Part shown: positions 34,106 through 44,512 of the stretch, in pieces
Layout of the letters: each line of letters opens with the position of its first letter
Position numbering within the stretch: position 1 is the stretch's first letter
From: Bacillota bacterium
Lineage (GTDB): Bacteria > Bacillota > Clostridia > Lachnospirales > Lachnospiraceae
DNA: 64,000 nucleotides
Assembly (NCBI GenBank): GCA_023421505.1
Contig: JAEZTJ010000025.1
Location: 1-64,000 of the forward strand
Reading direction: 5' to 3'
Translations under genes and position numbers: made by a program
The notes under the pieces: model-generated
The model's input: the letters and a program-made list of their open reading frames with translations, nothing else
Told to the model about the DNA's origin: nothing
Database searches by the model: none

Positions 34106-37100
34106 TTACTGAAAGTATGCTACACCTGATTCAAAGATATATTGGTTTTGATTGCCTGTGATATTAATCGCAACCGAATCACCTCTACGCTCTGAATGAG
34201 TCATTTTACCAAGTACTCTGCCATCCGGACTGGTTATACCCTCGATTGCATAATAAGAACCGTTAGGATTAAAATCCTCGTCCATTGTAGGATTACCGTT
34301 AATGTCAACATACTGCGTAGCTACCTGACCATTCGCAGCTAATTTCTTAATCCATTCTTCACTGGCAACAAAGCGTCCCTCTCCGTGAGAAGCAGGAATG
34401 GAATATACTCCGCCAAGCTCGGCTTTCATTAACCAGGGTGATTTATTGGTTACAACCTTTGTATATACGGATTTTGAGATATGGCGTCCAATATTATTCA
34501 TGGCAAGCGTCGGTGAATCCTCCTTCTGAGGCGTAATCTCACCATAGGGAACTAAACCAAGCTTAATTAATGCCTGAAAACCATTACAGATACCAAGTGC
34601 CAAACCGTCACGCTTTGTAAGCAAAGCATTAACCGCTTCCTTTATTTTCTCATTACGGAAAGCAGTTGCAATAAATTTACCGGAACCATCCGGCTCATCT
34701 CCGGCAGAAAATCCACCGGGGAACATGAGAATCTGTGCCCTCTTAATTCCCTCTGCAAAGCCCCCCACAGACTCTCTGATATTGCTCTCCGTCAAATTTT
34801 TGAAAACTATTGTTTCTATTTCAGCACCAGCATTTTTAAATGCTCTCAATGTATCATACTCACAATTGGTTCCGGGGAATACCGGAATAAATACCTTTGG
34901 CTTCGCAACCCTATTCTTCGCCGCATAAACTTTCTTTGCATCATATAGCTTAGTTGTTATCTCGGATACTGCTTCCGTATCTTCTGCTGATTTTGAACGG
35001 GTTGGATATACCTTTTCCAAAGTACCCATCCAGGAGTTTAATGCCTCCTCCATAGATATCTTCGTATCCTTATAAGTAAACTCAGCTGCTTCGGTTACCT
35101 CACCGATTACGGTAAATTCCTCTGCATTAAAACCGTAATCCTTAAGTGCAGCGGCTGCTTCCTTACTCATTTCAACAAGGATGGAACCATATGCAGGCAG
35201 GAACAAAGCTTCCTCCTCCAGCTGGTTATACAAAGCTACGCCCAATTTATTGCCAAAAGCCATTTTACTTACAGCTTCTGCGATGCCTCCGAATCCGACA
35301 GCAAATGCCGACATTATCTTACGATTTCTCATAAGCTTTGTGATTTTAGCATAGATATCAAGCACTTGATCGTATACTGGTAAATCGTAAGCATCCTTTT
35401 TAATATCAAATTTAACTAATACACTACCGGCTTTCTTAAGCTCTGTTGTGATAACCTCACCACTTTTAGCTACATCTACCGCAAAGGATACAAGTGTCGG
35501 AGGTACGTCAATATCGTTAAAGCTGCCTGACATACTATCTTTACCGCCAATGGACGGAAGTCCCAGCTTCACCTGTGCATCATATGCACCCAGCAAAGCA
35601 ACTAACGGCTCACCCCAACGCTTTGGATCATTTCCCAGTCTTCTGAAGAACTCCTGGAAGGTAAATCGTATCTTAGTATGGTCACCGCCTGCTGCCACAA
35701 TCTTAGCAACAGAGGAAATTACGGAATAGACGGAACCATGGAACGGAGACCAACTGGATAGATAAGGATCAAAGCCATAGCTCATCATGGTTACCGTATC
35801 ACAGGAGCCGTTTAGTACAGGAAGCTTCGCAGTCATCGTCTGTATCGGTGACAGCTGATATTTACCGCCATAAGGCATAGTCACTGTTGCAGCACCGATG
35901 GAGCTGTCGAACATTTCTACCAGACCCTTTTTGGAACATACATTCAGTGCAGATAAATTGTTTAACCACTTATCTTTCACTTTAGTACCTTCTATAGCAA
36001 ATCCGGTGCTTAAATAATTCTGCTCTTTGGAAGGAAGACTAATATATGCAGTAGCCTCCTGATGAGCACCGTTGGTATCTAAGAATGCTCTGGAGATATT
36101 AACAATTTCCTTGTCTCTCCACTTCATCACAAGTCTTGGTGCTTCGGTCACCTCTGCTACTACAACTGCTTCCAGATTCTCTTCTTCTGCAAAGGCAAGC
36201 AGCTTGTCCACATTTTGCGGGTCCACAACAATCGCCATTCTCTCCTGGGATTCAGAGATCGCAAGCTCTGTACCGTCAAGGCCGGCATATTTTTTCGGAA
36301 CCTTATCCATATCTATACGAAGACCGGCTGCAAGCTCACCGATTGCTACGGATACGCCGCCTGCACCGAAATCATTACATTTTTTAATTAATCTACTTAC
36401 TTCTTCTCTGCGGAATAATCTCTGCAGCTTACGCTCTGTCGGAGCATTACCCTTTTGAACCTCAGCCCCGCAGGTATGGATAGAATCAGTTGTATGACTT
36501 TTTGATGAGCCGGTTGCACCGCCACAGCCATCTCGTCCGGTTCTTCCTCCCATCAAGATTATGATATCACCCGGATCGGAATTCTCACGGATTACATTCT
36601 TTCTTGGAGCCGCACCCATGACAGCACCGATTTCCATTCTCTTAGCTACATAATTAGGATGATAAATCTCATCAACAAGGCCTGTGGCAAGACCGATCTG
36701 GTTACCATAGGAGCTGTAGCCTGCTGCCGCACCGGTACAGATTTTTCTCTGTGCTAATTTACCCTTAAGCGTATCCTTAACTGAGACCGTGGGATCAGCT
36801 GCACCAGTTACTCTCATTGCCTGATATACATAGCCCCTTCCTGACAGGGGATCACGAATCGCACCGCCAAGACAGGTTGCTGCACCACCAAAGGGCTCAA
36901 TTTCCGTCGGATGGTTGTGTGTCTCATTCTTAAAAAATACTAACCATTCCTCTGTCTTGCCATCAATTTCAACAGGTACGATAATAGAGCAGGCATTGAT
37001 TTCATCGGATACTTCCATATCCTCTAATTTGCCATCTGCTCTCAGCTTTTTCATCGCCAGTAAAGCAATATCCATCAGGGAGATATATTTATCGTCCCTG

Positions 37101-37900
37101 CCTTTATATAGCTTCTCTCTTTCACTTAAATAACTGCTGTAGGCTGCCTTGATCGGCTCTGTATAGTTGCCTTCTTCGATTTGAATGTCTTTCAGTTCCG
37201 TTAAGAAGGTAGTATGTCTGCAGTGATCGGACCAGTAAGTATCCAGTACACGAATCTCTGTCATAGAAGGATCACGCTTTTCATCCTTCTCAAAGTAGCG
37301 CTGTATGAACTGAAAATCCTGAAAGGTCATGGCTAAATTAAGAGATGCATACAGACTATTTAAGCTTTCTTCCTCCATAGAGCAAAAGCCTTCAAAGCTA
37401 ATTACATCCTCCGGTTCCTCAAACTGTGTATATAAGGTTTCCGGCTTTACTTCATCAGTCTCTCTTGAATCTACCGGGTTAATGCAGTAAGCCTTTATTT
37501 TTTCAAATTCCTCCTCAGTCATATTACCTGTGAGAATATAGGTGGTTGCAGAATGGATTACCGGCTCTTCCTTCTCATTCAACAGCTTTACACACTGCTG
37601 CGCTGAATCCGCTCTCTGATCAAATTGGCCGGATAAATATTCTACGCTGAATATTTTATCTTCCTTCGCTGCCTGAAAGCCCTCTTCATAAAGCAGATCT
37701 AGCGGCGGCTCAGAAAATACTGTACCAAGTGATTTTTGATAAGTAGCTTCACTAATATTTTCTATATCATAACGGATTAGTACACGTACTGCTTCTAATC
37801 CCTTCATTCCTAAATAGCTGCGTAGCTCTTTCTTTAACTCTTTCGCTCTAACTGCATAAGGTGTCTTCTTCTCTACATAAATACGTTTTACGTTCCCCAT
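34106..37900 (-). CDS. purL: Phosphoribosylformylglycinamidine synthase, single-chain
   Basis: The 1264-residue enzyme converts FGAR to FGAM in purine synthesis. It combines the synthase core (TRDGCGGATGSSK, GGAATCLGGAIRDPLSGRG, ETHNHPTEIEPFGG) with a C-terminal glutaminase (FPGTNCEYDTLRAF, GLALGICNGFQALIKLG with the nucleophile Cys, and SHGEGRF). This fused type replaces the separate PurQ/PurS/PurL of Bacillus. Ribosome site AAAGGAGC lies seven bases upstream inside a tandem-repeated leader (37907-38020). Confidence 0.95.
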   Translation of the reverse strand: MGNVKRIYVEKKTPYAVRAKELKKELRSYLGMKGLEAVRVLIRYDIENISEATYQKSLGTVFSEPPLDLLYEEGFQAAKEDKIFSVEYLSGQFDQRADSAQQCVKLLNEKEEPVIHSATTYILTGNMTEEEFEKIKAYCINPVDSRETDEVKPETLYTQFEEPEDVISFEGFCSMEEESLNSLYASLNLAMTFQDFQFIQRYFEKDEKRDPSMTEIRVLDTYWSDHCRHTTFLTELKDIQIEEGNYTEPIKAAYSSYLSEREKLYKGRDDKYISLMDIALLAMKKLRADGKLEDMEVSDEINACSIIVPVEIDGKTEEWLVFFKNETHNHPTEIEPFGGAATCLGGAIRDPLSGRGYVYQAMRVTGAADPTVSVKDTLKGKLAQRKICTGAAAGYSSYGNQIGLATGLVDEIYHPNYVAKRMEIGAVMGAAPRKNVIRENSDPGDIIILMGGRTGRDGCGGATGSSKSHTTDSIHTCGAEVQKGNAPTERKLQRLFRREEVSRLIKKCNDFGAGGVSVAIGELAAGLRIDMDKVPKKYAGLDGTELAISESQERMAIVVDPQNVDKLLAFAEEENLEAVVVAEVTEAPRLVMKWRDKEIVNISRAFLDTNGAHQEATAYISLPSKEQNYLSTGFAIEGTKVKDKWLNNLSALNVCSKKGLVEMFDSSIGAATVTMPYGGKYQLSPIQTMTAKLPVLNGSCDTVTMMSYGFDPYLSSWSPFHGSVYSVISSVAKIVAAGGDHTKIRFTFQEFFRRLGNDPKRWGEPLVALLGAYDAQVKLGLPSIGGKDSMSGSFNDIDVPPTLVSFAVDVAKSGEVITTELKKAGSVLVKFDIKKDAYDLPVYDQVLDIYAKITKLMRNRKIMSAFAVGFGGIAEAVSKMAFGNKLGVALYNQLEEEALFLPAYGSILVEMSKEAAAALKDYGFNAEEFTVIGEVTEAAEFTYKDTKISMEEALNSWMGTLEKVYPTRSKSAEDTEAVSEITTKLYDAKKVYAAKNRVAKPKVFIPVFPGTNCEYDTLRAFKNAGAEIETIVFKNLTESNIRESVGGFAEGIKRAQILMFPGGFSAGDEPDGSGKFIATAFRNEKIKEAVNALLTKRDGLALGICNGFQALIKLGLVPYGEITPQKEDSPTLAMNNIGRHISKSVYTKVVTNKSPWLMKAELGGVYSIPASHGEGRFVASEEWIKKLAANGQVATQYVDINGNPTMDEDFNPNGSYYAIEGITSPDGRVLGKMTHSERRGDSVAINITGNQNQYIFESGVAYFQ

Positions 37901-37906
37901 ATCAAA

Positions 37907-38020
37907 GCTCCTTTTTAAAGATTGTATTATTGAGTTAAGTATTATTAGGAGCTTGGCTCCTTTTTATAGATTGTATTATTGAGTTAAGTATTAATGGGAG
38001 CTCGGCTCCTTTTTTAATCT
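37907..38020 (-). repeat. 49-bp tandem repeat in the purL leader
   Basis: Units 37907-37955 and 37956-38004 are nearly identical, and a partial third starts at 38005. On the minus strand every unit carries AAAAGGAGC, and the last of these is the purL ribosome site. The unit also contains an aggagc/gctcct hairpin. Copy number could vary by slippage or recombination. Confidence 0.85.
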
Positions 38021-38318
38021 ATTTTTCTTTTAATATTTAAGAAGCACCCTGATGTATTCAACTTAGGCTTATCATTTACTTGCATTATAGCATAGATTGT
38101 CTTATAATCAAAATTAATATATGTTAATCTTTTTATTAGAGTTACTAATAGATATTTCTATGGATTAGATACAAAATATGTATTAAGTAAGAGTATTATA
38201 TGATAAGAGATTTCAACTTTTTTTTATGTGCAATTATGTGTTACGAAATAGATCTAAGAATACAATTATTGAGTTTCGCAATTATCTATAATGATTTATT
38301 AACTGAAAGGGGTCTATC

Positions 38319-39203
38319 ATGGATATCAATTATGAATTATATAAGGTTTTTTATCAGGTTGCAAAAAGTCTCAGTTTTTCTGATGCTGCCGATACACTTT
38401 TCATCAGTCAGTCAGCAGTCAGTCAATCCATTAAGACATTAGAAAAACGACTCAATCAAACCTTATTTATAAGAAGTACAAAAAGGGTAGCCCTTACGAA
38501 GGAGGGCGAATTACTGCTTAAGCATATCGAGCCGGCTATCAACCTTATCTCCCGTGGTGAGAATCAGCTTTGTGCCGACCCGAAAAGCGGAGTTCAGCTA
38601 AGGATAGGTGCCAGTGACACCATCTGCCGCTATTATCTGGTTCCTTTTCTGAATAATTTCCATAAGAAATATCCAAGCATTCATATTAAGGTTACGAATG
38701 CTACCTCCTTGCAATGTGCAAAGCTTCTCGAACGTAACGAGGTTGATATTATTGTAACGAATTCTCCTAACCCTGCACTCAATAATATGATGCAGATAGT
38801 TCCGGTTAAAGAATTTCATGATATCTTTATTGCCAATAAAGAAGCTTTTCCTTTGACTGATCGGCAGATTACATTAAAGGAGCTGCAGCAATATCCCATC
38901 CTTATGCTGGATAAGCGTTCTACTACCAGTATATACCTGCATAATCTTTTTTTAGAAAATTCTCTGGATTTGGTTCCTGCTATCGAGCTAAGCAGTAATG
39001 ATCTACTGATAGATCTTGCTAAAATTGGCCTCGGCATAGCATTTATCCCTGATTTTTGTGTAAAGGAACTGGAGGATCTTGCAATAATATCTATTACACA
39101 GGATATCCCGGCAAGATTATTGGTGGCGGCTTATAATAATGACATACCGATATCGGATGCTGCTAAGTATTTTATTGATAGCTTAATTGCAGCGAAGGAA
39201 TAG
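38319..39203 (+). CDS. LysR-family transcriptional regulator
   Basis: The 294-residue protein has the LysR helix-turn-helix (YKVFYQVAKSLSFSDAADTLFISQSAVSQSIKTLE, residues 6-40) and a periplasmic-binding-type effector domain (LRIGASDTICRYYLVPFLNNF). AAAGGGGTCTATC precedes ATG 38319. It is divergent from purL, 418 bases away, but no evidence ties it to purines. The closest general resemblance is to CysL/YwfK-like regulators. Confidence 0.88.
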   Translation: MDINYELYKVFYQVAKSLSFSDAADTLFISQSAVSQSIKTLEKRLNQTLFIRSTKRVALTKEGELLLKHIEPAINLISRGENQLCADPKSGVQLRIGASDTICRYYLVPFLNNFHKKYPSIHIKVTNATSLQCAKLLERNEVDIIVTNSPNPALNNMMQIVPVKEFHDIFIANKEAFPLTDRQITLKELQQYPILMLDKRSTTSIYLHNLFLENSLDLVPAIELSSNDLLIDLAKIGLGIAFIPDFCVKELEDLAIISITQDIPARLLVAAYNNDIPISDAAKYFIDSLIAAKE

Positions 39204-39222
39204 ACGAAGATATAGATATAAA

Positions 39223-39300
39223 CAGGCTGTACAACAGTGAATACTATAGGAAATCATTGATTTATTTATCCTATAGTTTCAGGTTGGACAGCCTGATTTA
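39223..39300 (+). terminator. Nested hairpin behind the LysR gene
   Basis: Outer stem caggctgt (39223-39230)/acagcctg (39288-39295), inner stem actatagga (39243-39251)/tcctatagt (39269-39277), then TTTATTTA. A long structured terminator is likely. Confidence 0.6.
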
Positions 39301-39353
39301 TTTAATTATAATTTATTGATATTTCCTACTTAGCTTGTAATTAAAGGAAAACT

Positions 39354-39594
39354 TTAATTACCTCTCAATATGAAGCAATAACTCCTACCCCTGCTTATCG
39401 TTACCCTTGAACCATAATAACCATACAACTGGGTCATGCTGCCATAGAACTGAACGATGCCTGCTGCAGTGCTATAACTTCCGTCAGTATTCGTTATCTG
39501 GTATCCATAGGAAACACCGGAAAATGCTGCAACATGCGTATTTACCGATAATGATCCGTAACCAATATGAACTAGGACACTGCTTTCTAACCTT
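39354..39594 (-). pseudogene. C-terminal remnant of a Gly/Tyr-rich, probably secreted protein
   Basis: An open frame without any start codon in good position reads VLVHIGYGSLSVNTHVA, then GIVQFYGSMTQLYGYYG, then SYCFILRGN and a stop at 39354-39356. A stop and an A-run lie directly upstream in frame. It is about 75 residues of what looks like the end of a beta-rich extracellular protein. No family recognised; it may be expressed only if a larger gene was truncated here recently. Confidence 0.4.
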
Positions 39595-39999
39595 TTATTT
39601 TTTTATTGTAGCAAAAGCAAAAAAACATCCTAAAACAGAGAAAACAACTGAATAAATAGAGATAAAACCAATGGTAGGTATCACTTTTATACCAAATAAC
39701 ATTATTAATACTATAATAAAATAAAAGATTAAAGCAAAGCTTGTTATAAATTTGAATATCTGTTGTAACATCTTTGATATTTTTATATTAAAAAGATAAA
39801 AGATAACAAAGGTAATAAAAACAGTTATGAAATAGTAAAACGACGGAATTGCAATATACTCATACAATACATCAATCGTAAAAGAATACTGTGTTATTTT
39901 TTCATAATATAATGTAGTTTGAAAATAATATATATAAAAAAAGCTCAATAAAGAAATTAATGCGCTTACAGCAATAAACCCTATCTGATTTTTTTTCAT
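39595..39999 (-). CDS. Small four-helix membrane protein, unknown
   Basis: The 134-residue protein starts MKKNQIGFIAVSALISLLSFFYIYY and has four hydrophobic helices separated by short polar loops; it ends FAFATIKK. The gene begins with AAAGGATTTAAAA upstream. No family is recognised. It lies directly upstream of the truncated secreted-protein frame on the same strand. Confidence 0.55.
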   Translation of the reverse strand: MKKNQIGFIAVSALISLLSFFYIYYFQTTLYYEKITQYSFTIDVLYEYIAIPSFYYFITVFITFVIFYLFNIKISKMLQQIFKFITSFALIFYFIIVLIMLFGIKVIPTIGFISIYSVVFSVLGCFFAFATIKK

Positions 40000-40323
40000 T
40001 TTTAAATCCTTTCTATGAAACTTTTTAAATGAATAAATGATTAGTATTTGTAATTTATTAAATTACCATATTTATACTCATATAATATCACTATTTCTAT
40101 TATTTTTCATTAAATTACTAAAATTGTCATCAAAAAAATAACTACATTACTTTCTATCAGGTATCAGATGTACAAAACAAAGTATTGATAAAGAATAAGT
40201 TGCTCTTAAACCTAGACTACTCCATAATAAAGCCACAGAATTATTAATTTGCATGATTATGAATAATCATATCAAGTACATATTTAAAAGATAATTTTAC
40301 AAATACAGATGATCCTCGTCATA
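40000..40323. other. Intergenic stretch, no gene seen
   Basis: Very A+T-rich, no open frame with a ribosome site, and no structured element apart from the mgsA terminator at its end. Confidence 0.4.
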
Positions 40324-40352
40324 AAAAAGGTTTCTGTCTTTTGACAGAAACC
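40324..40352 (-). terminator. Terminator of mgsA
   Basis: ggtttctgtc (40329-40338) pairs perfectly with gacagaaacc (40343-40352); the A run at 40324-40328 gives the T tail on the minus strand. Confidence 0.85.
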
Positions 40353-40360
40353 ATCTTTTG

Positions 40361-40840
40361 CTACTTTTTAAATTCTTCCAATCTACTCTGAATTACCTTA
40401 TTATAATTCAAAACATTTCTCTCATAGCTCTCATTCATAAACTTCGAAGTAATTAAGAAATCTGCGGTTGCCCTGTTATTGGCTACCGGAATATCATATA
40501 CAGCACAAATACGAAGGAGCGCCTTAACATCCGGATCATGCGGTTGTGAGGCAAGCGGATCCCAGAAGAATATAACAAAATCAATATTACCTTCAACAAT
40601 TCTGGAGCCGATCTGCTGGTCACCCCCAAGCGGACCACTGTTATAAGCTTTTACCGGAAGTCCTGTTTTATCAACAATTAAGCGTGCCGTAGTTCCTGTT
40701 CCGCATAAAAAATGGCTCTTTAATATATCTTTATTCTTTTCTACCCATTCCACAAGCTCATGCTTCTTGGTATCATGGGCAATTAATGCAATATGCTTCT
40801 GTTTTCCTATGGAAAAACTGATATACTCATCCTGAATCAT
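40361..40840 (-). CDS. mgsA: Methylglyoxal synthase
   Basis: The 159-residue enzyme converts dihydroxyacetone phosphate to methylglyoxal and phosphate, a bypass relieving phosphosugar stress. Signature segments are IALIAHDTKK, CGTGTTARLI (phosphate loop), SGPLGGDQQIGSRI and FFWDPLASQPHDPDVKALLRI with the catalytic Asp. AGAGGTAATTTAC precedes ATG 40840. Confidence 0.95.
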   Translation of the reverse strand: MIQDEYISFSIGKQKHIALIAHDTKKHELVEWVEKNKDILKSHFLCGTGTTARLIVDKTGLPVKAYNSGPLGGDQQIGSRIVEGNIDFVIFFWDPLASQPHDPDVKALLRICAVYDIPVANNRATADFLITSKFMNESYERNVLNYNKVIQSRLEEFKK

Positions 40841-40930
40841 GTAAATTACCTCTCTGTATATTATGTGATTATATTCGATTTATTTCTATCCTTATCATAT
40901 AGGAAAAGCGGAAGGAATGCAAGAAAAGCT

Positions 40931-41752
40931 TTATTTTACAACTATAAAATATAATAATACAATGACGCCAAGAACAATTCTATAATAGCCAAAAGCCTTA
41001 AAGTCATTCTTCTTAATATATTGCATTAGGAATTTAATTGCTAAAACAGAAACAATAAATGCAACCAGCATTCCCATAACTAATGTAAGGATTTCTGTAC
41101 TTGTAAAATCAAAACCGAACTTATATATTTTATAAGCGCTGGCTGCAAACATGGCCGGAATTGCTAAAAAGAAAGAAAATTCAGCAGCAACAAACCTAGA
41201 GGTTCCTATCACCATTGCACCTATGATAGTTGCACCGGAGCGTGAGGTTCCCGGTATGAATGCCAGTATCTGGAATAATCCAATCAGGAATGCTGTAGTA
41301 TAGCTTAGCTGTGAAAGATTTTGGACCTTAAACTTCCGGGATTTATTCCAGTTTTCAATAACAATAAATAAAATACCATAAAGAATCAGTGTCGTTGCAA
41401 CCGTCTTATAATTGTAGAATAGTTTATCCATGACATCATCTAAAACAAACCCGGACAAACCCGGAATACAGGCAACTGCAACCTTAAACCATAAGGAAAA
41501 GGTCTCTTTTTTTTCTGCAGCAGATTTGCGTGGAGATAACGGATTCAGCTTATGGAAAAACAGCATTACAACTGCTAATATTGCCCCAAGCTGTATTACT
41601 ACTAAAAACATCTCCTTAAAGGCATCTGACATATTAAGCTTAATAAATTCATCTGCTAGAATCATATGTCCCGTGCTGCTGATTGGAAGCCATTCTGTAA
41701 TACCTTCAATAATACCAAGAATAATTACTTTGATTAATTCGATAAAATCCAT
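40931..41752 (-). CDS. uppP: Undecaprenyl-diphosphatase
   Basis: The 273-residue polytopic enzyme recycles the lipid carrier for peptidoglycan by removing a phosphate from undecaprenyl diphosphate; it can raise bacitracin resistance. EGITEWLPISSTGHMIL (about 16-32) and PGTSRSGATI are the two active-site motifs. ATG 41752 with AGGTG upstream is preferred over the GTG at 41764. Confidence 0.94.
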   Translation of the reverse strand: MDFIELIKVIILGIIEGITEWLPISSTGHMILADEFIKLNMSDAFKEMFLVVIQLGAILAVVMLFFHKLNPLSPRKSAAEKKETFSLWFKVAVACIPGLSGFVLDDVMDKLFYNYKTVATTLILYGILFIVIENWNKSRKFKVQNLSQLSYTTAFLIGLFQILAFIPGTSRSGATIIGAMVIGTSRFVAAEFSFFLAIPAMFAASAYKIYKFGFDFTSTEILTLVMGMLVAFIVSVLAIKFLMQYIKKNDFKAFGYYRIVLGVIVLLYFIVVK

Positions 41753-41884
41753 ACTACACCTCACTATTTTGATTTTGGCCTAACCGTCAGGTCAAATTAG
41801 TAAATCTTATCAATGACTTGCTTCATTGGAAAATCCATTCCTTCTTGAACCTGACGGGGTAATCTTAGGCTTTTTATCATTATA

Positions 41885-44512
41885 CTATATTATTTCTTGT
41901 TTTAAAGCATCGATAATATTTTCTTTGCGGACTCTTCTGCTGGAATACAGCATGGCTGTACCTACTATGATGAATACCGCGACGATTACTATATACACAC
42001 TTGTATATGGTATCGCAAAATCATACTCAAATTTTACCATTAGCACCTTATACATTAAATACATTGCAAGAAAACTAATTGGTATACCATATACCAAAGC
42101 CTTTACTCCATAAAAAATACTTTCATAATTTAACATTTTATTAAAGCCCTTCGGAGTTATCCCTACGGATTTCAGCATTGCAAACTCTCTCTTTCTAAGA
42201 GTAATACTTGTCGAAATGGTATTAATGATATTTGCAACACAGATAGCAGTAATCAAAATGATAAATGCGTAGGTAAACACAGAAACGAGCAGCAATGACT
42301 GTTCTTCTCTTTGTCTATACTGATAAAAATTGTAAATACTTATACTGCTTCCTCCGAAATCAGTTTGTATTTCCTCAATCTGCTGTTGCAGCTTCAGTGG
42401 CTTATTACTGTTAAAATATGCATGTGTTATAATAGCATCCTTTGATAACAGCTCCTCCTTCTCCTCTGTCAGTTTTTGAAATACAGCCTCAGAAACTATA
42501 ATGTGAAAGCCGGCTGTTTTACCCAAGGTCATTAGGCCTGTCGGCATAGTAGCTGTCAGAGCAGCTGCCTTTACCTGTGATAATGGTACCAAGTCGGCCT
42601 TAGAAGTATCATAAAGCTGCAAGCCCAGTTGATCACCAACCTTCATATGGACAACCTTTGCTTCTCCATACTTTTCTTCTATTCTATCCTTATAACGAAC
42701 CGTATCAATGACAATCGCCGCCGGATGTTCGATATCCATCAGTTGTTTATACTCCACACCTATTTCTTTGGTATATTTTCTTAATGCCGCATCATCTAAA
42801 TCATTCACCGTAATCGTATATTGGTACTTCCCATTTTGATAGGCTGCATCCTCCTTAGACAGATAATCTGCCATGGCTGCTTGATCAATACTTGCTGAAG
42901 CAACAAGGGACTTTATTATAACCTTCTCCTTAATATTCTCCAGTGAAGTCATCCGATTAAGAATATCCTCTTTTTCCTTTTCACTATCTGCAAATATCTC
43001 AGTCTGAATATCAAAATTGATACCATCCTGTGTTAGAATAAGAGATTTCTTCATATACTCGGTAAAGGAGGATACCACTAGAAATAGCAGCATACTGATT
43101 ATCAAAGAAAATACTGTCGCTTTATATCTTCCTTTATTTCTTTTGAGATTTTTAAGTCCCAAGTCACCCTCTATTCCAAAAAGCTTTCTCGTAAGAACCG
43201 AGGTTTTAACCTGATTTTTGTTAATCCTTATATCGCTAACCTGTCTAATAGCATCTATCGCTGAAATATTAGAAGCTTTTCTAGCTGGAATAAAGGTAGA
43301 AATCAGTATCGTTACACCGGATACCAACACAGCAGTAATTAAGGAGATAGGATATACCTTGAGACGAAAGCCCTGTGTGACTCCCATAGCTCCTTGTAGC
43401 ATCGGGTTAATAAAGATATAGGTGATTCCAAGACCTATATATCCTGCGGCTATACCAATCGGAATACTGATCGCTCCGATGACTGCTCCCTCAAAAAATA
43501 CAGAATTACGCTTCTGTCTTTTAGTAGCTCCCACACTGGAAAGCATACCAAGATATCTGGAGCGTTCCGAAACCGATATTGCAAAAGCATTATAAATCAA
43601 GGACACTGATCCTATCATAATAATTACTAAAATTATCGCTGTCAATGTATAAATCATATTTCTTACGGTATCATCCTTAAATATTCCATAATAGCGGAGA
43701 AGATCATTATTATATAACGCTTGCGTTATACCATAGTCTTCAACAATTTTATCTCCGGTATCTAATAGCTTATTATTCACTTTCTTAAAAACAACTGATA
43801 CATCAAAGGTTTCATCGTCTGTCAGAGTATTCTCATCCATATAGGAAATCACCGTATATCCAGGTGCCCAGGCAAATTCCCAGGTTGGACTCTTAATCAT
43901 ACCTACTACTTTATAAGACTGTCTCTTATCCTCTGTTAATTTCTCAGCTACCTTATCCTCTTCCCATTGGAGACTATACGTTTGAAGCATCGGTCGCTCA
44001 GCAATTTCATCGGAATTCTTAGCTGTAGAATATCTTTGACCGATTGTTAGGTCTATGGTATCTCCTATTGCATAATGAACCTTGGCATTCGATATAACAG
44101 CATCGGATATCACTATTTCATCCGGTTTTTCCGGCAATCTCCCTTCTTTAAGCTCAATTGGGAAGTTATCAAAGCCCTCCTTGTTAAAATATTTTATATA
44201 TAGATAGGGTTTATTCAGATTTTGGCTTCCTTCTAAATAGGCATAGCCGGGTTCACTGCTTAGAATAGTGGTTTTAACCTTATCATTCTTCATTATGCCT
44301 TCTAATTGCTGTTTATTCACCTGACTGTATTTTACATGCCAATTTCCATTACTGGCAATTGACTCTCTCTGCATAATATCCATGAAGGATAGCCCAAGTG
44401 TAGCCACTGCAGTTATCATTGCCGCAGAGATGATCGTACCGATTATAGTAACCAAAGTTCTCTTTTTATTTAATTTAAGCTGACGAAGTGTTAATTTATT
44501 TACTATATTCAT
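41885..44512 (-). CDS. FtsX/MacB-type ABC transporter permease
   Basis: The 875-residue protein has an N-terminal helix (RTLVTIIGTIISAAMITAVA), a large extracytoplasmic domain, and two FtsX-like helix sets (about 280-420 and 750-875) with SSVGATKRQKRNSVFFEGAVIG and KSVGITPKGFNKMLNYESIF. It overlaps the ATPase gene by four bases (ATGA). Such transporters, next to a two-component system, usually handle antimicrobial peptides or envelope stress; its length is more like LolE/MacB duplicates than the ~650-residue BceB. Confidence 0.88.
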   Translation of the reverse strand: MNIVNKLTLRQLKLNKKRTLVTIIGTIISAAMITAVATLGLSFMDIMQRESIASNGNWHVKYSQVNKQQLEGIMKNDKVKTTILSSEPGYAYLEGSQNLNKPYLYIKYFNKEGFDNFPIELKEGRLPEKPDEIVISDAVISNAKVHYAIGDTIDLTIGQRYSTAKNSDEIAERPMLQTYSLQWEEDKVAEKLTEDKRQSYKVVGMIKSPTWEFAWAPGYTVISYMDENTLTDDETFDVSVVFKKVNNKLLDTGDKIVEDYGITQALYNNDLLRYYGIFKDDTVRNMIYTLTAIILVIIMIGSVSLIYNAFAISVSERSRYLGMLSSVGATKRQKRNSVFFEGAVIGAISIPIGIAAGYIGLGITYIFINPMLQGAMGVTQGFRLKVYPISLITAVLVSGVTILISTFIPARKASNISAIDAIRQVSDIRINKNQVKTSVLTRKLFGIEGDLGLKNLKRNKGRYKATVFSLIISMLLFLVVSSFTEYMKKSLILTQDGINFDIQTEIFADSEKEKEDILNRMTSLENIKEKVIIKSLVASASIDQAAMADYLSKEDAAYQNGKYQYTITVNDLDDAALRKYTKEIGVEYKQLMDIEHPAAIVIDTVRYKDRIEEKYGEAKVVHMKVGDQLGLQLYDTSKADLVPLSQVKAAALTATMPTGLMTLGKTAGFHIIVSEAVFQKLTEEKEELLSKDAIITHAYFNSNKPLKLQQQIEEIQTDFGGSSISIYNFYQYRQREEQSLLLVSVFTYAFIILITAICVANIINTISTSITLRKREFAMLKSVGITPKGFNKMLNYESIFYGVKALVYGIPISFLAMYLMYKVLMVKFEYDFAIPYTSVYIVIVAVFIIVGTAMLYSSRRVRKENIIDALKQEII

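Noticed and set aside
38200..38442. 80-residue frame overlapping the LysR start
   Set aside because: Out of frame with the LysR gene, which has a clear helix-turn-helix and ribosome site.
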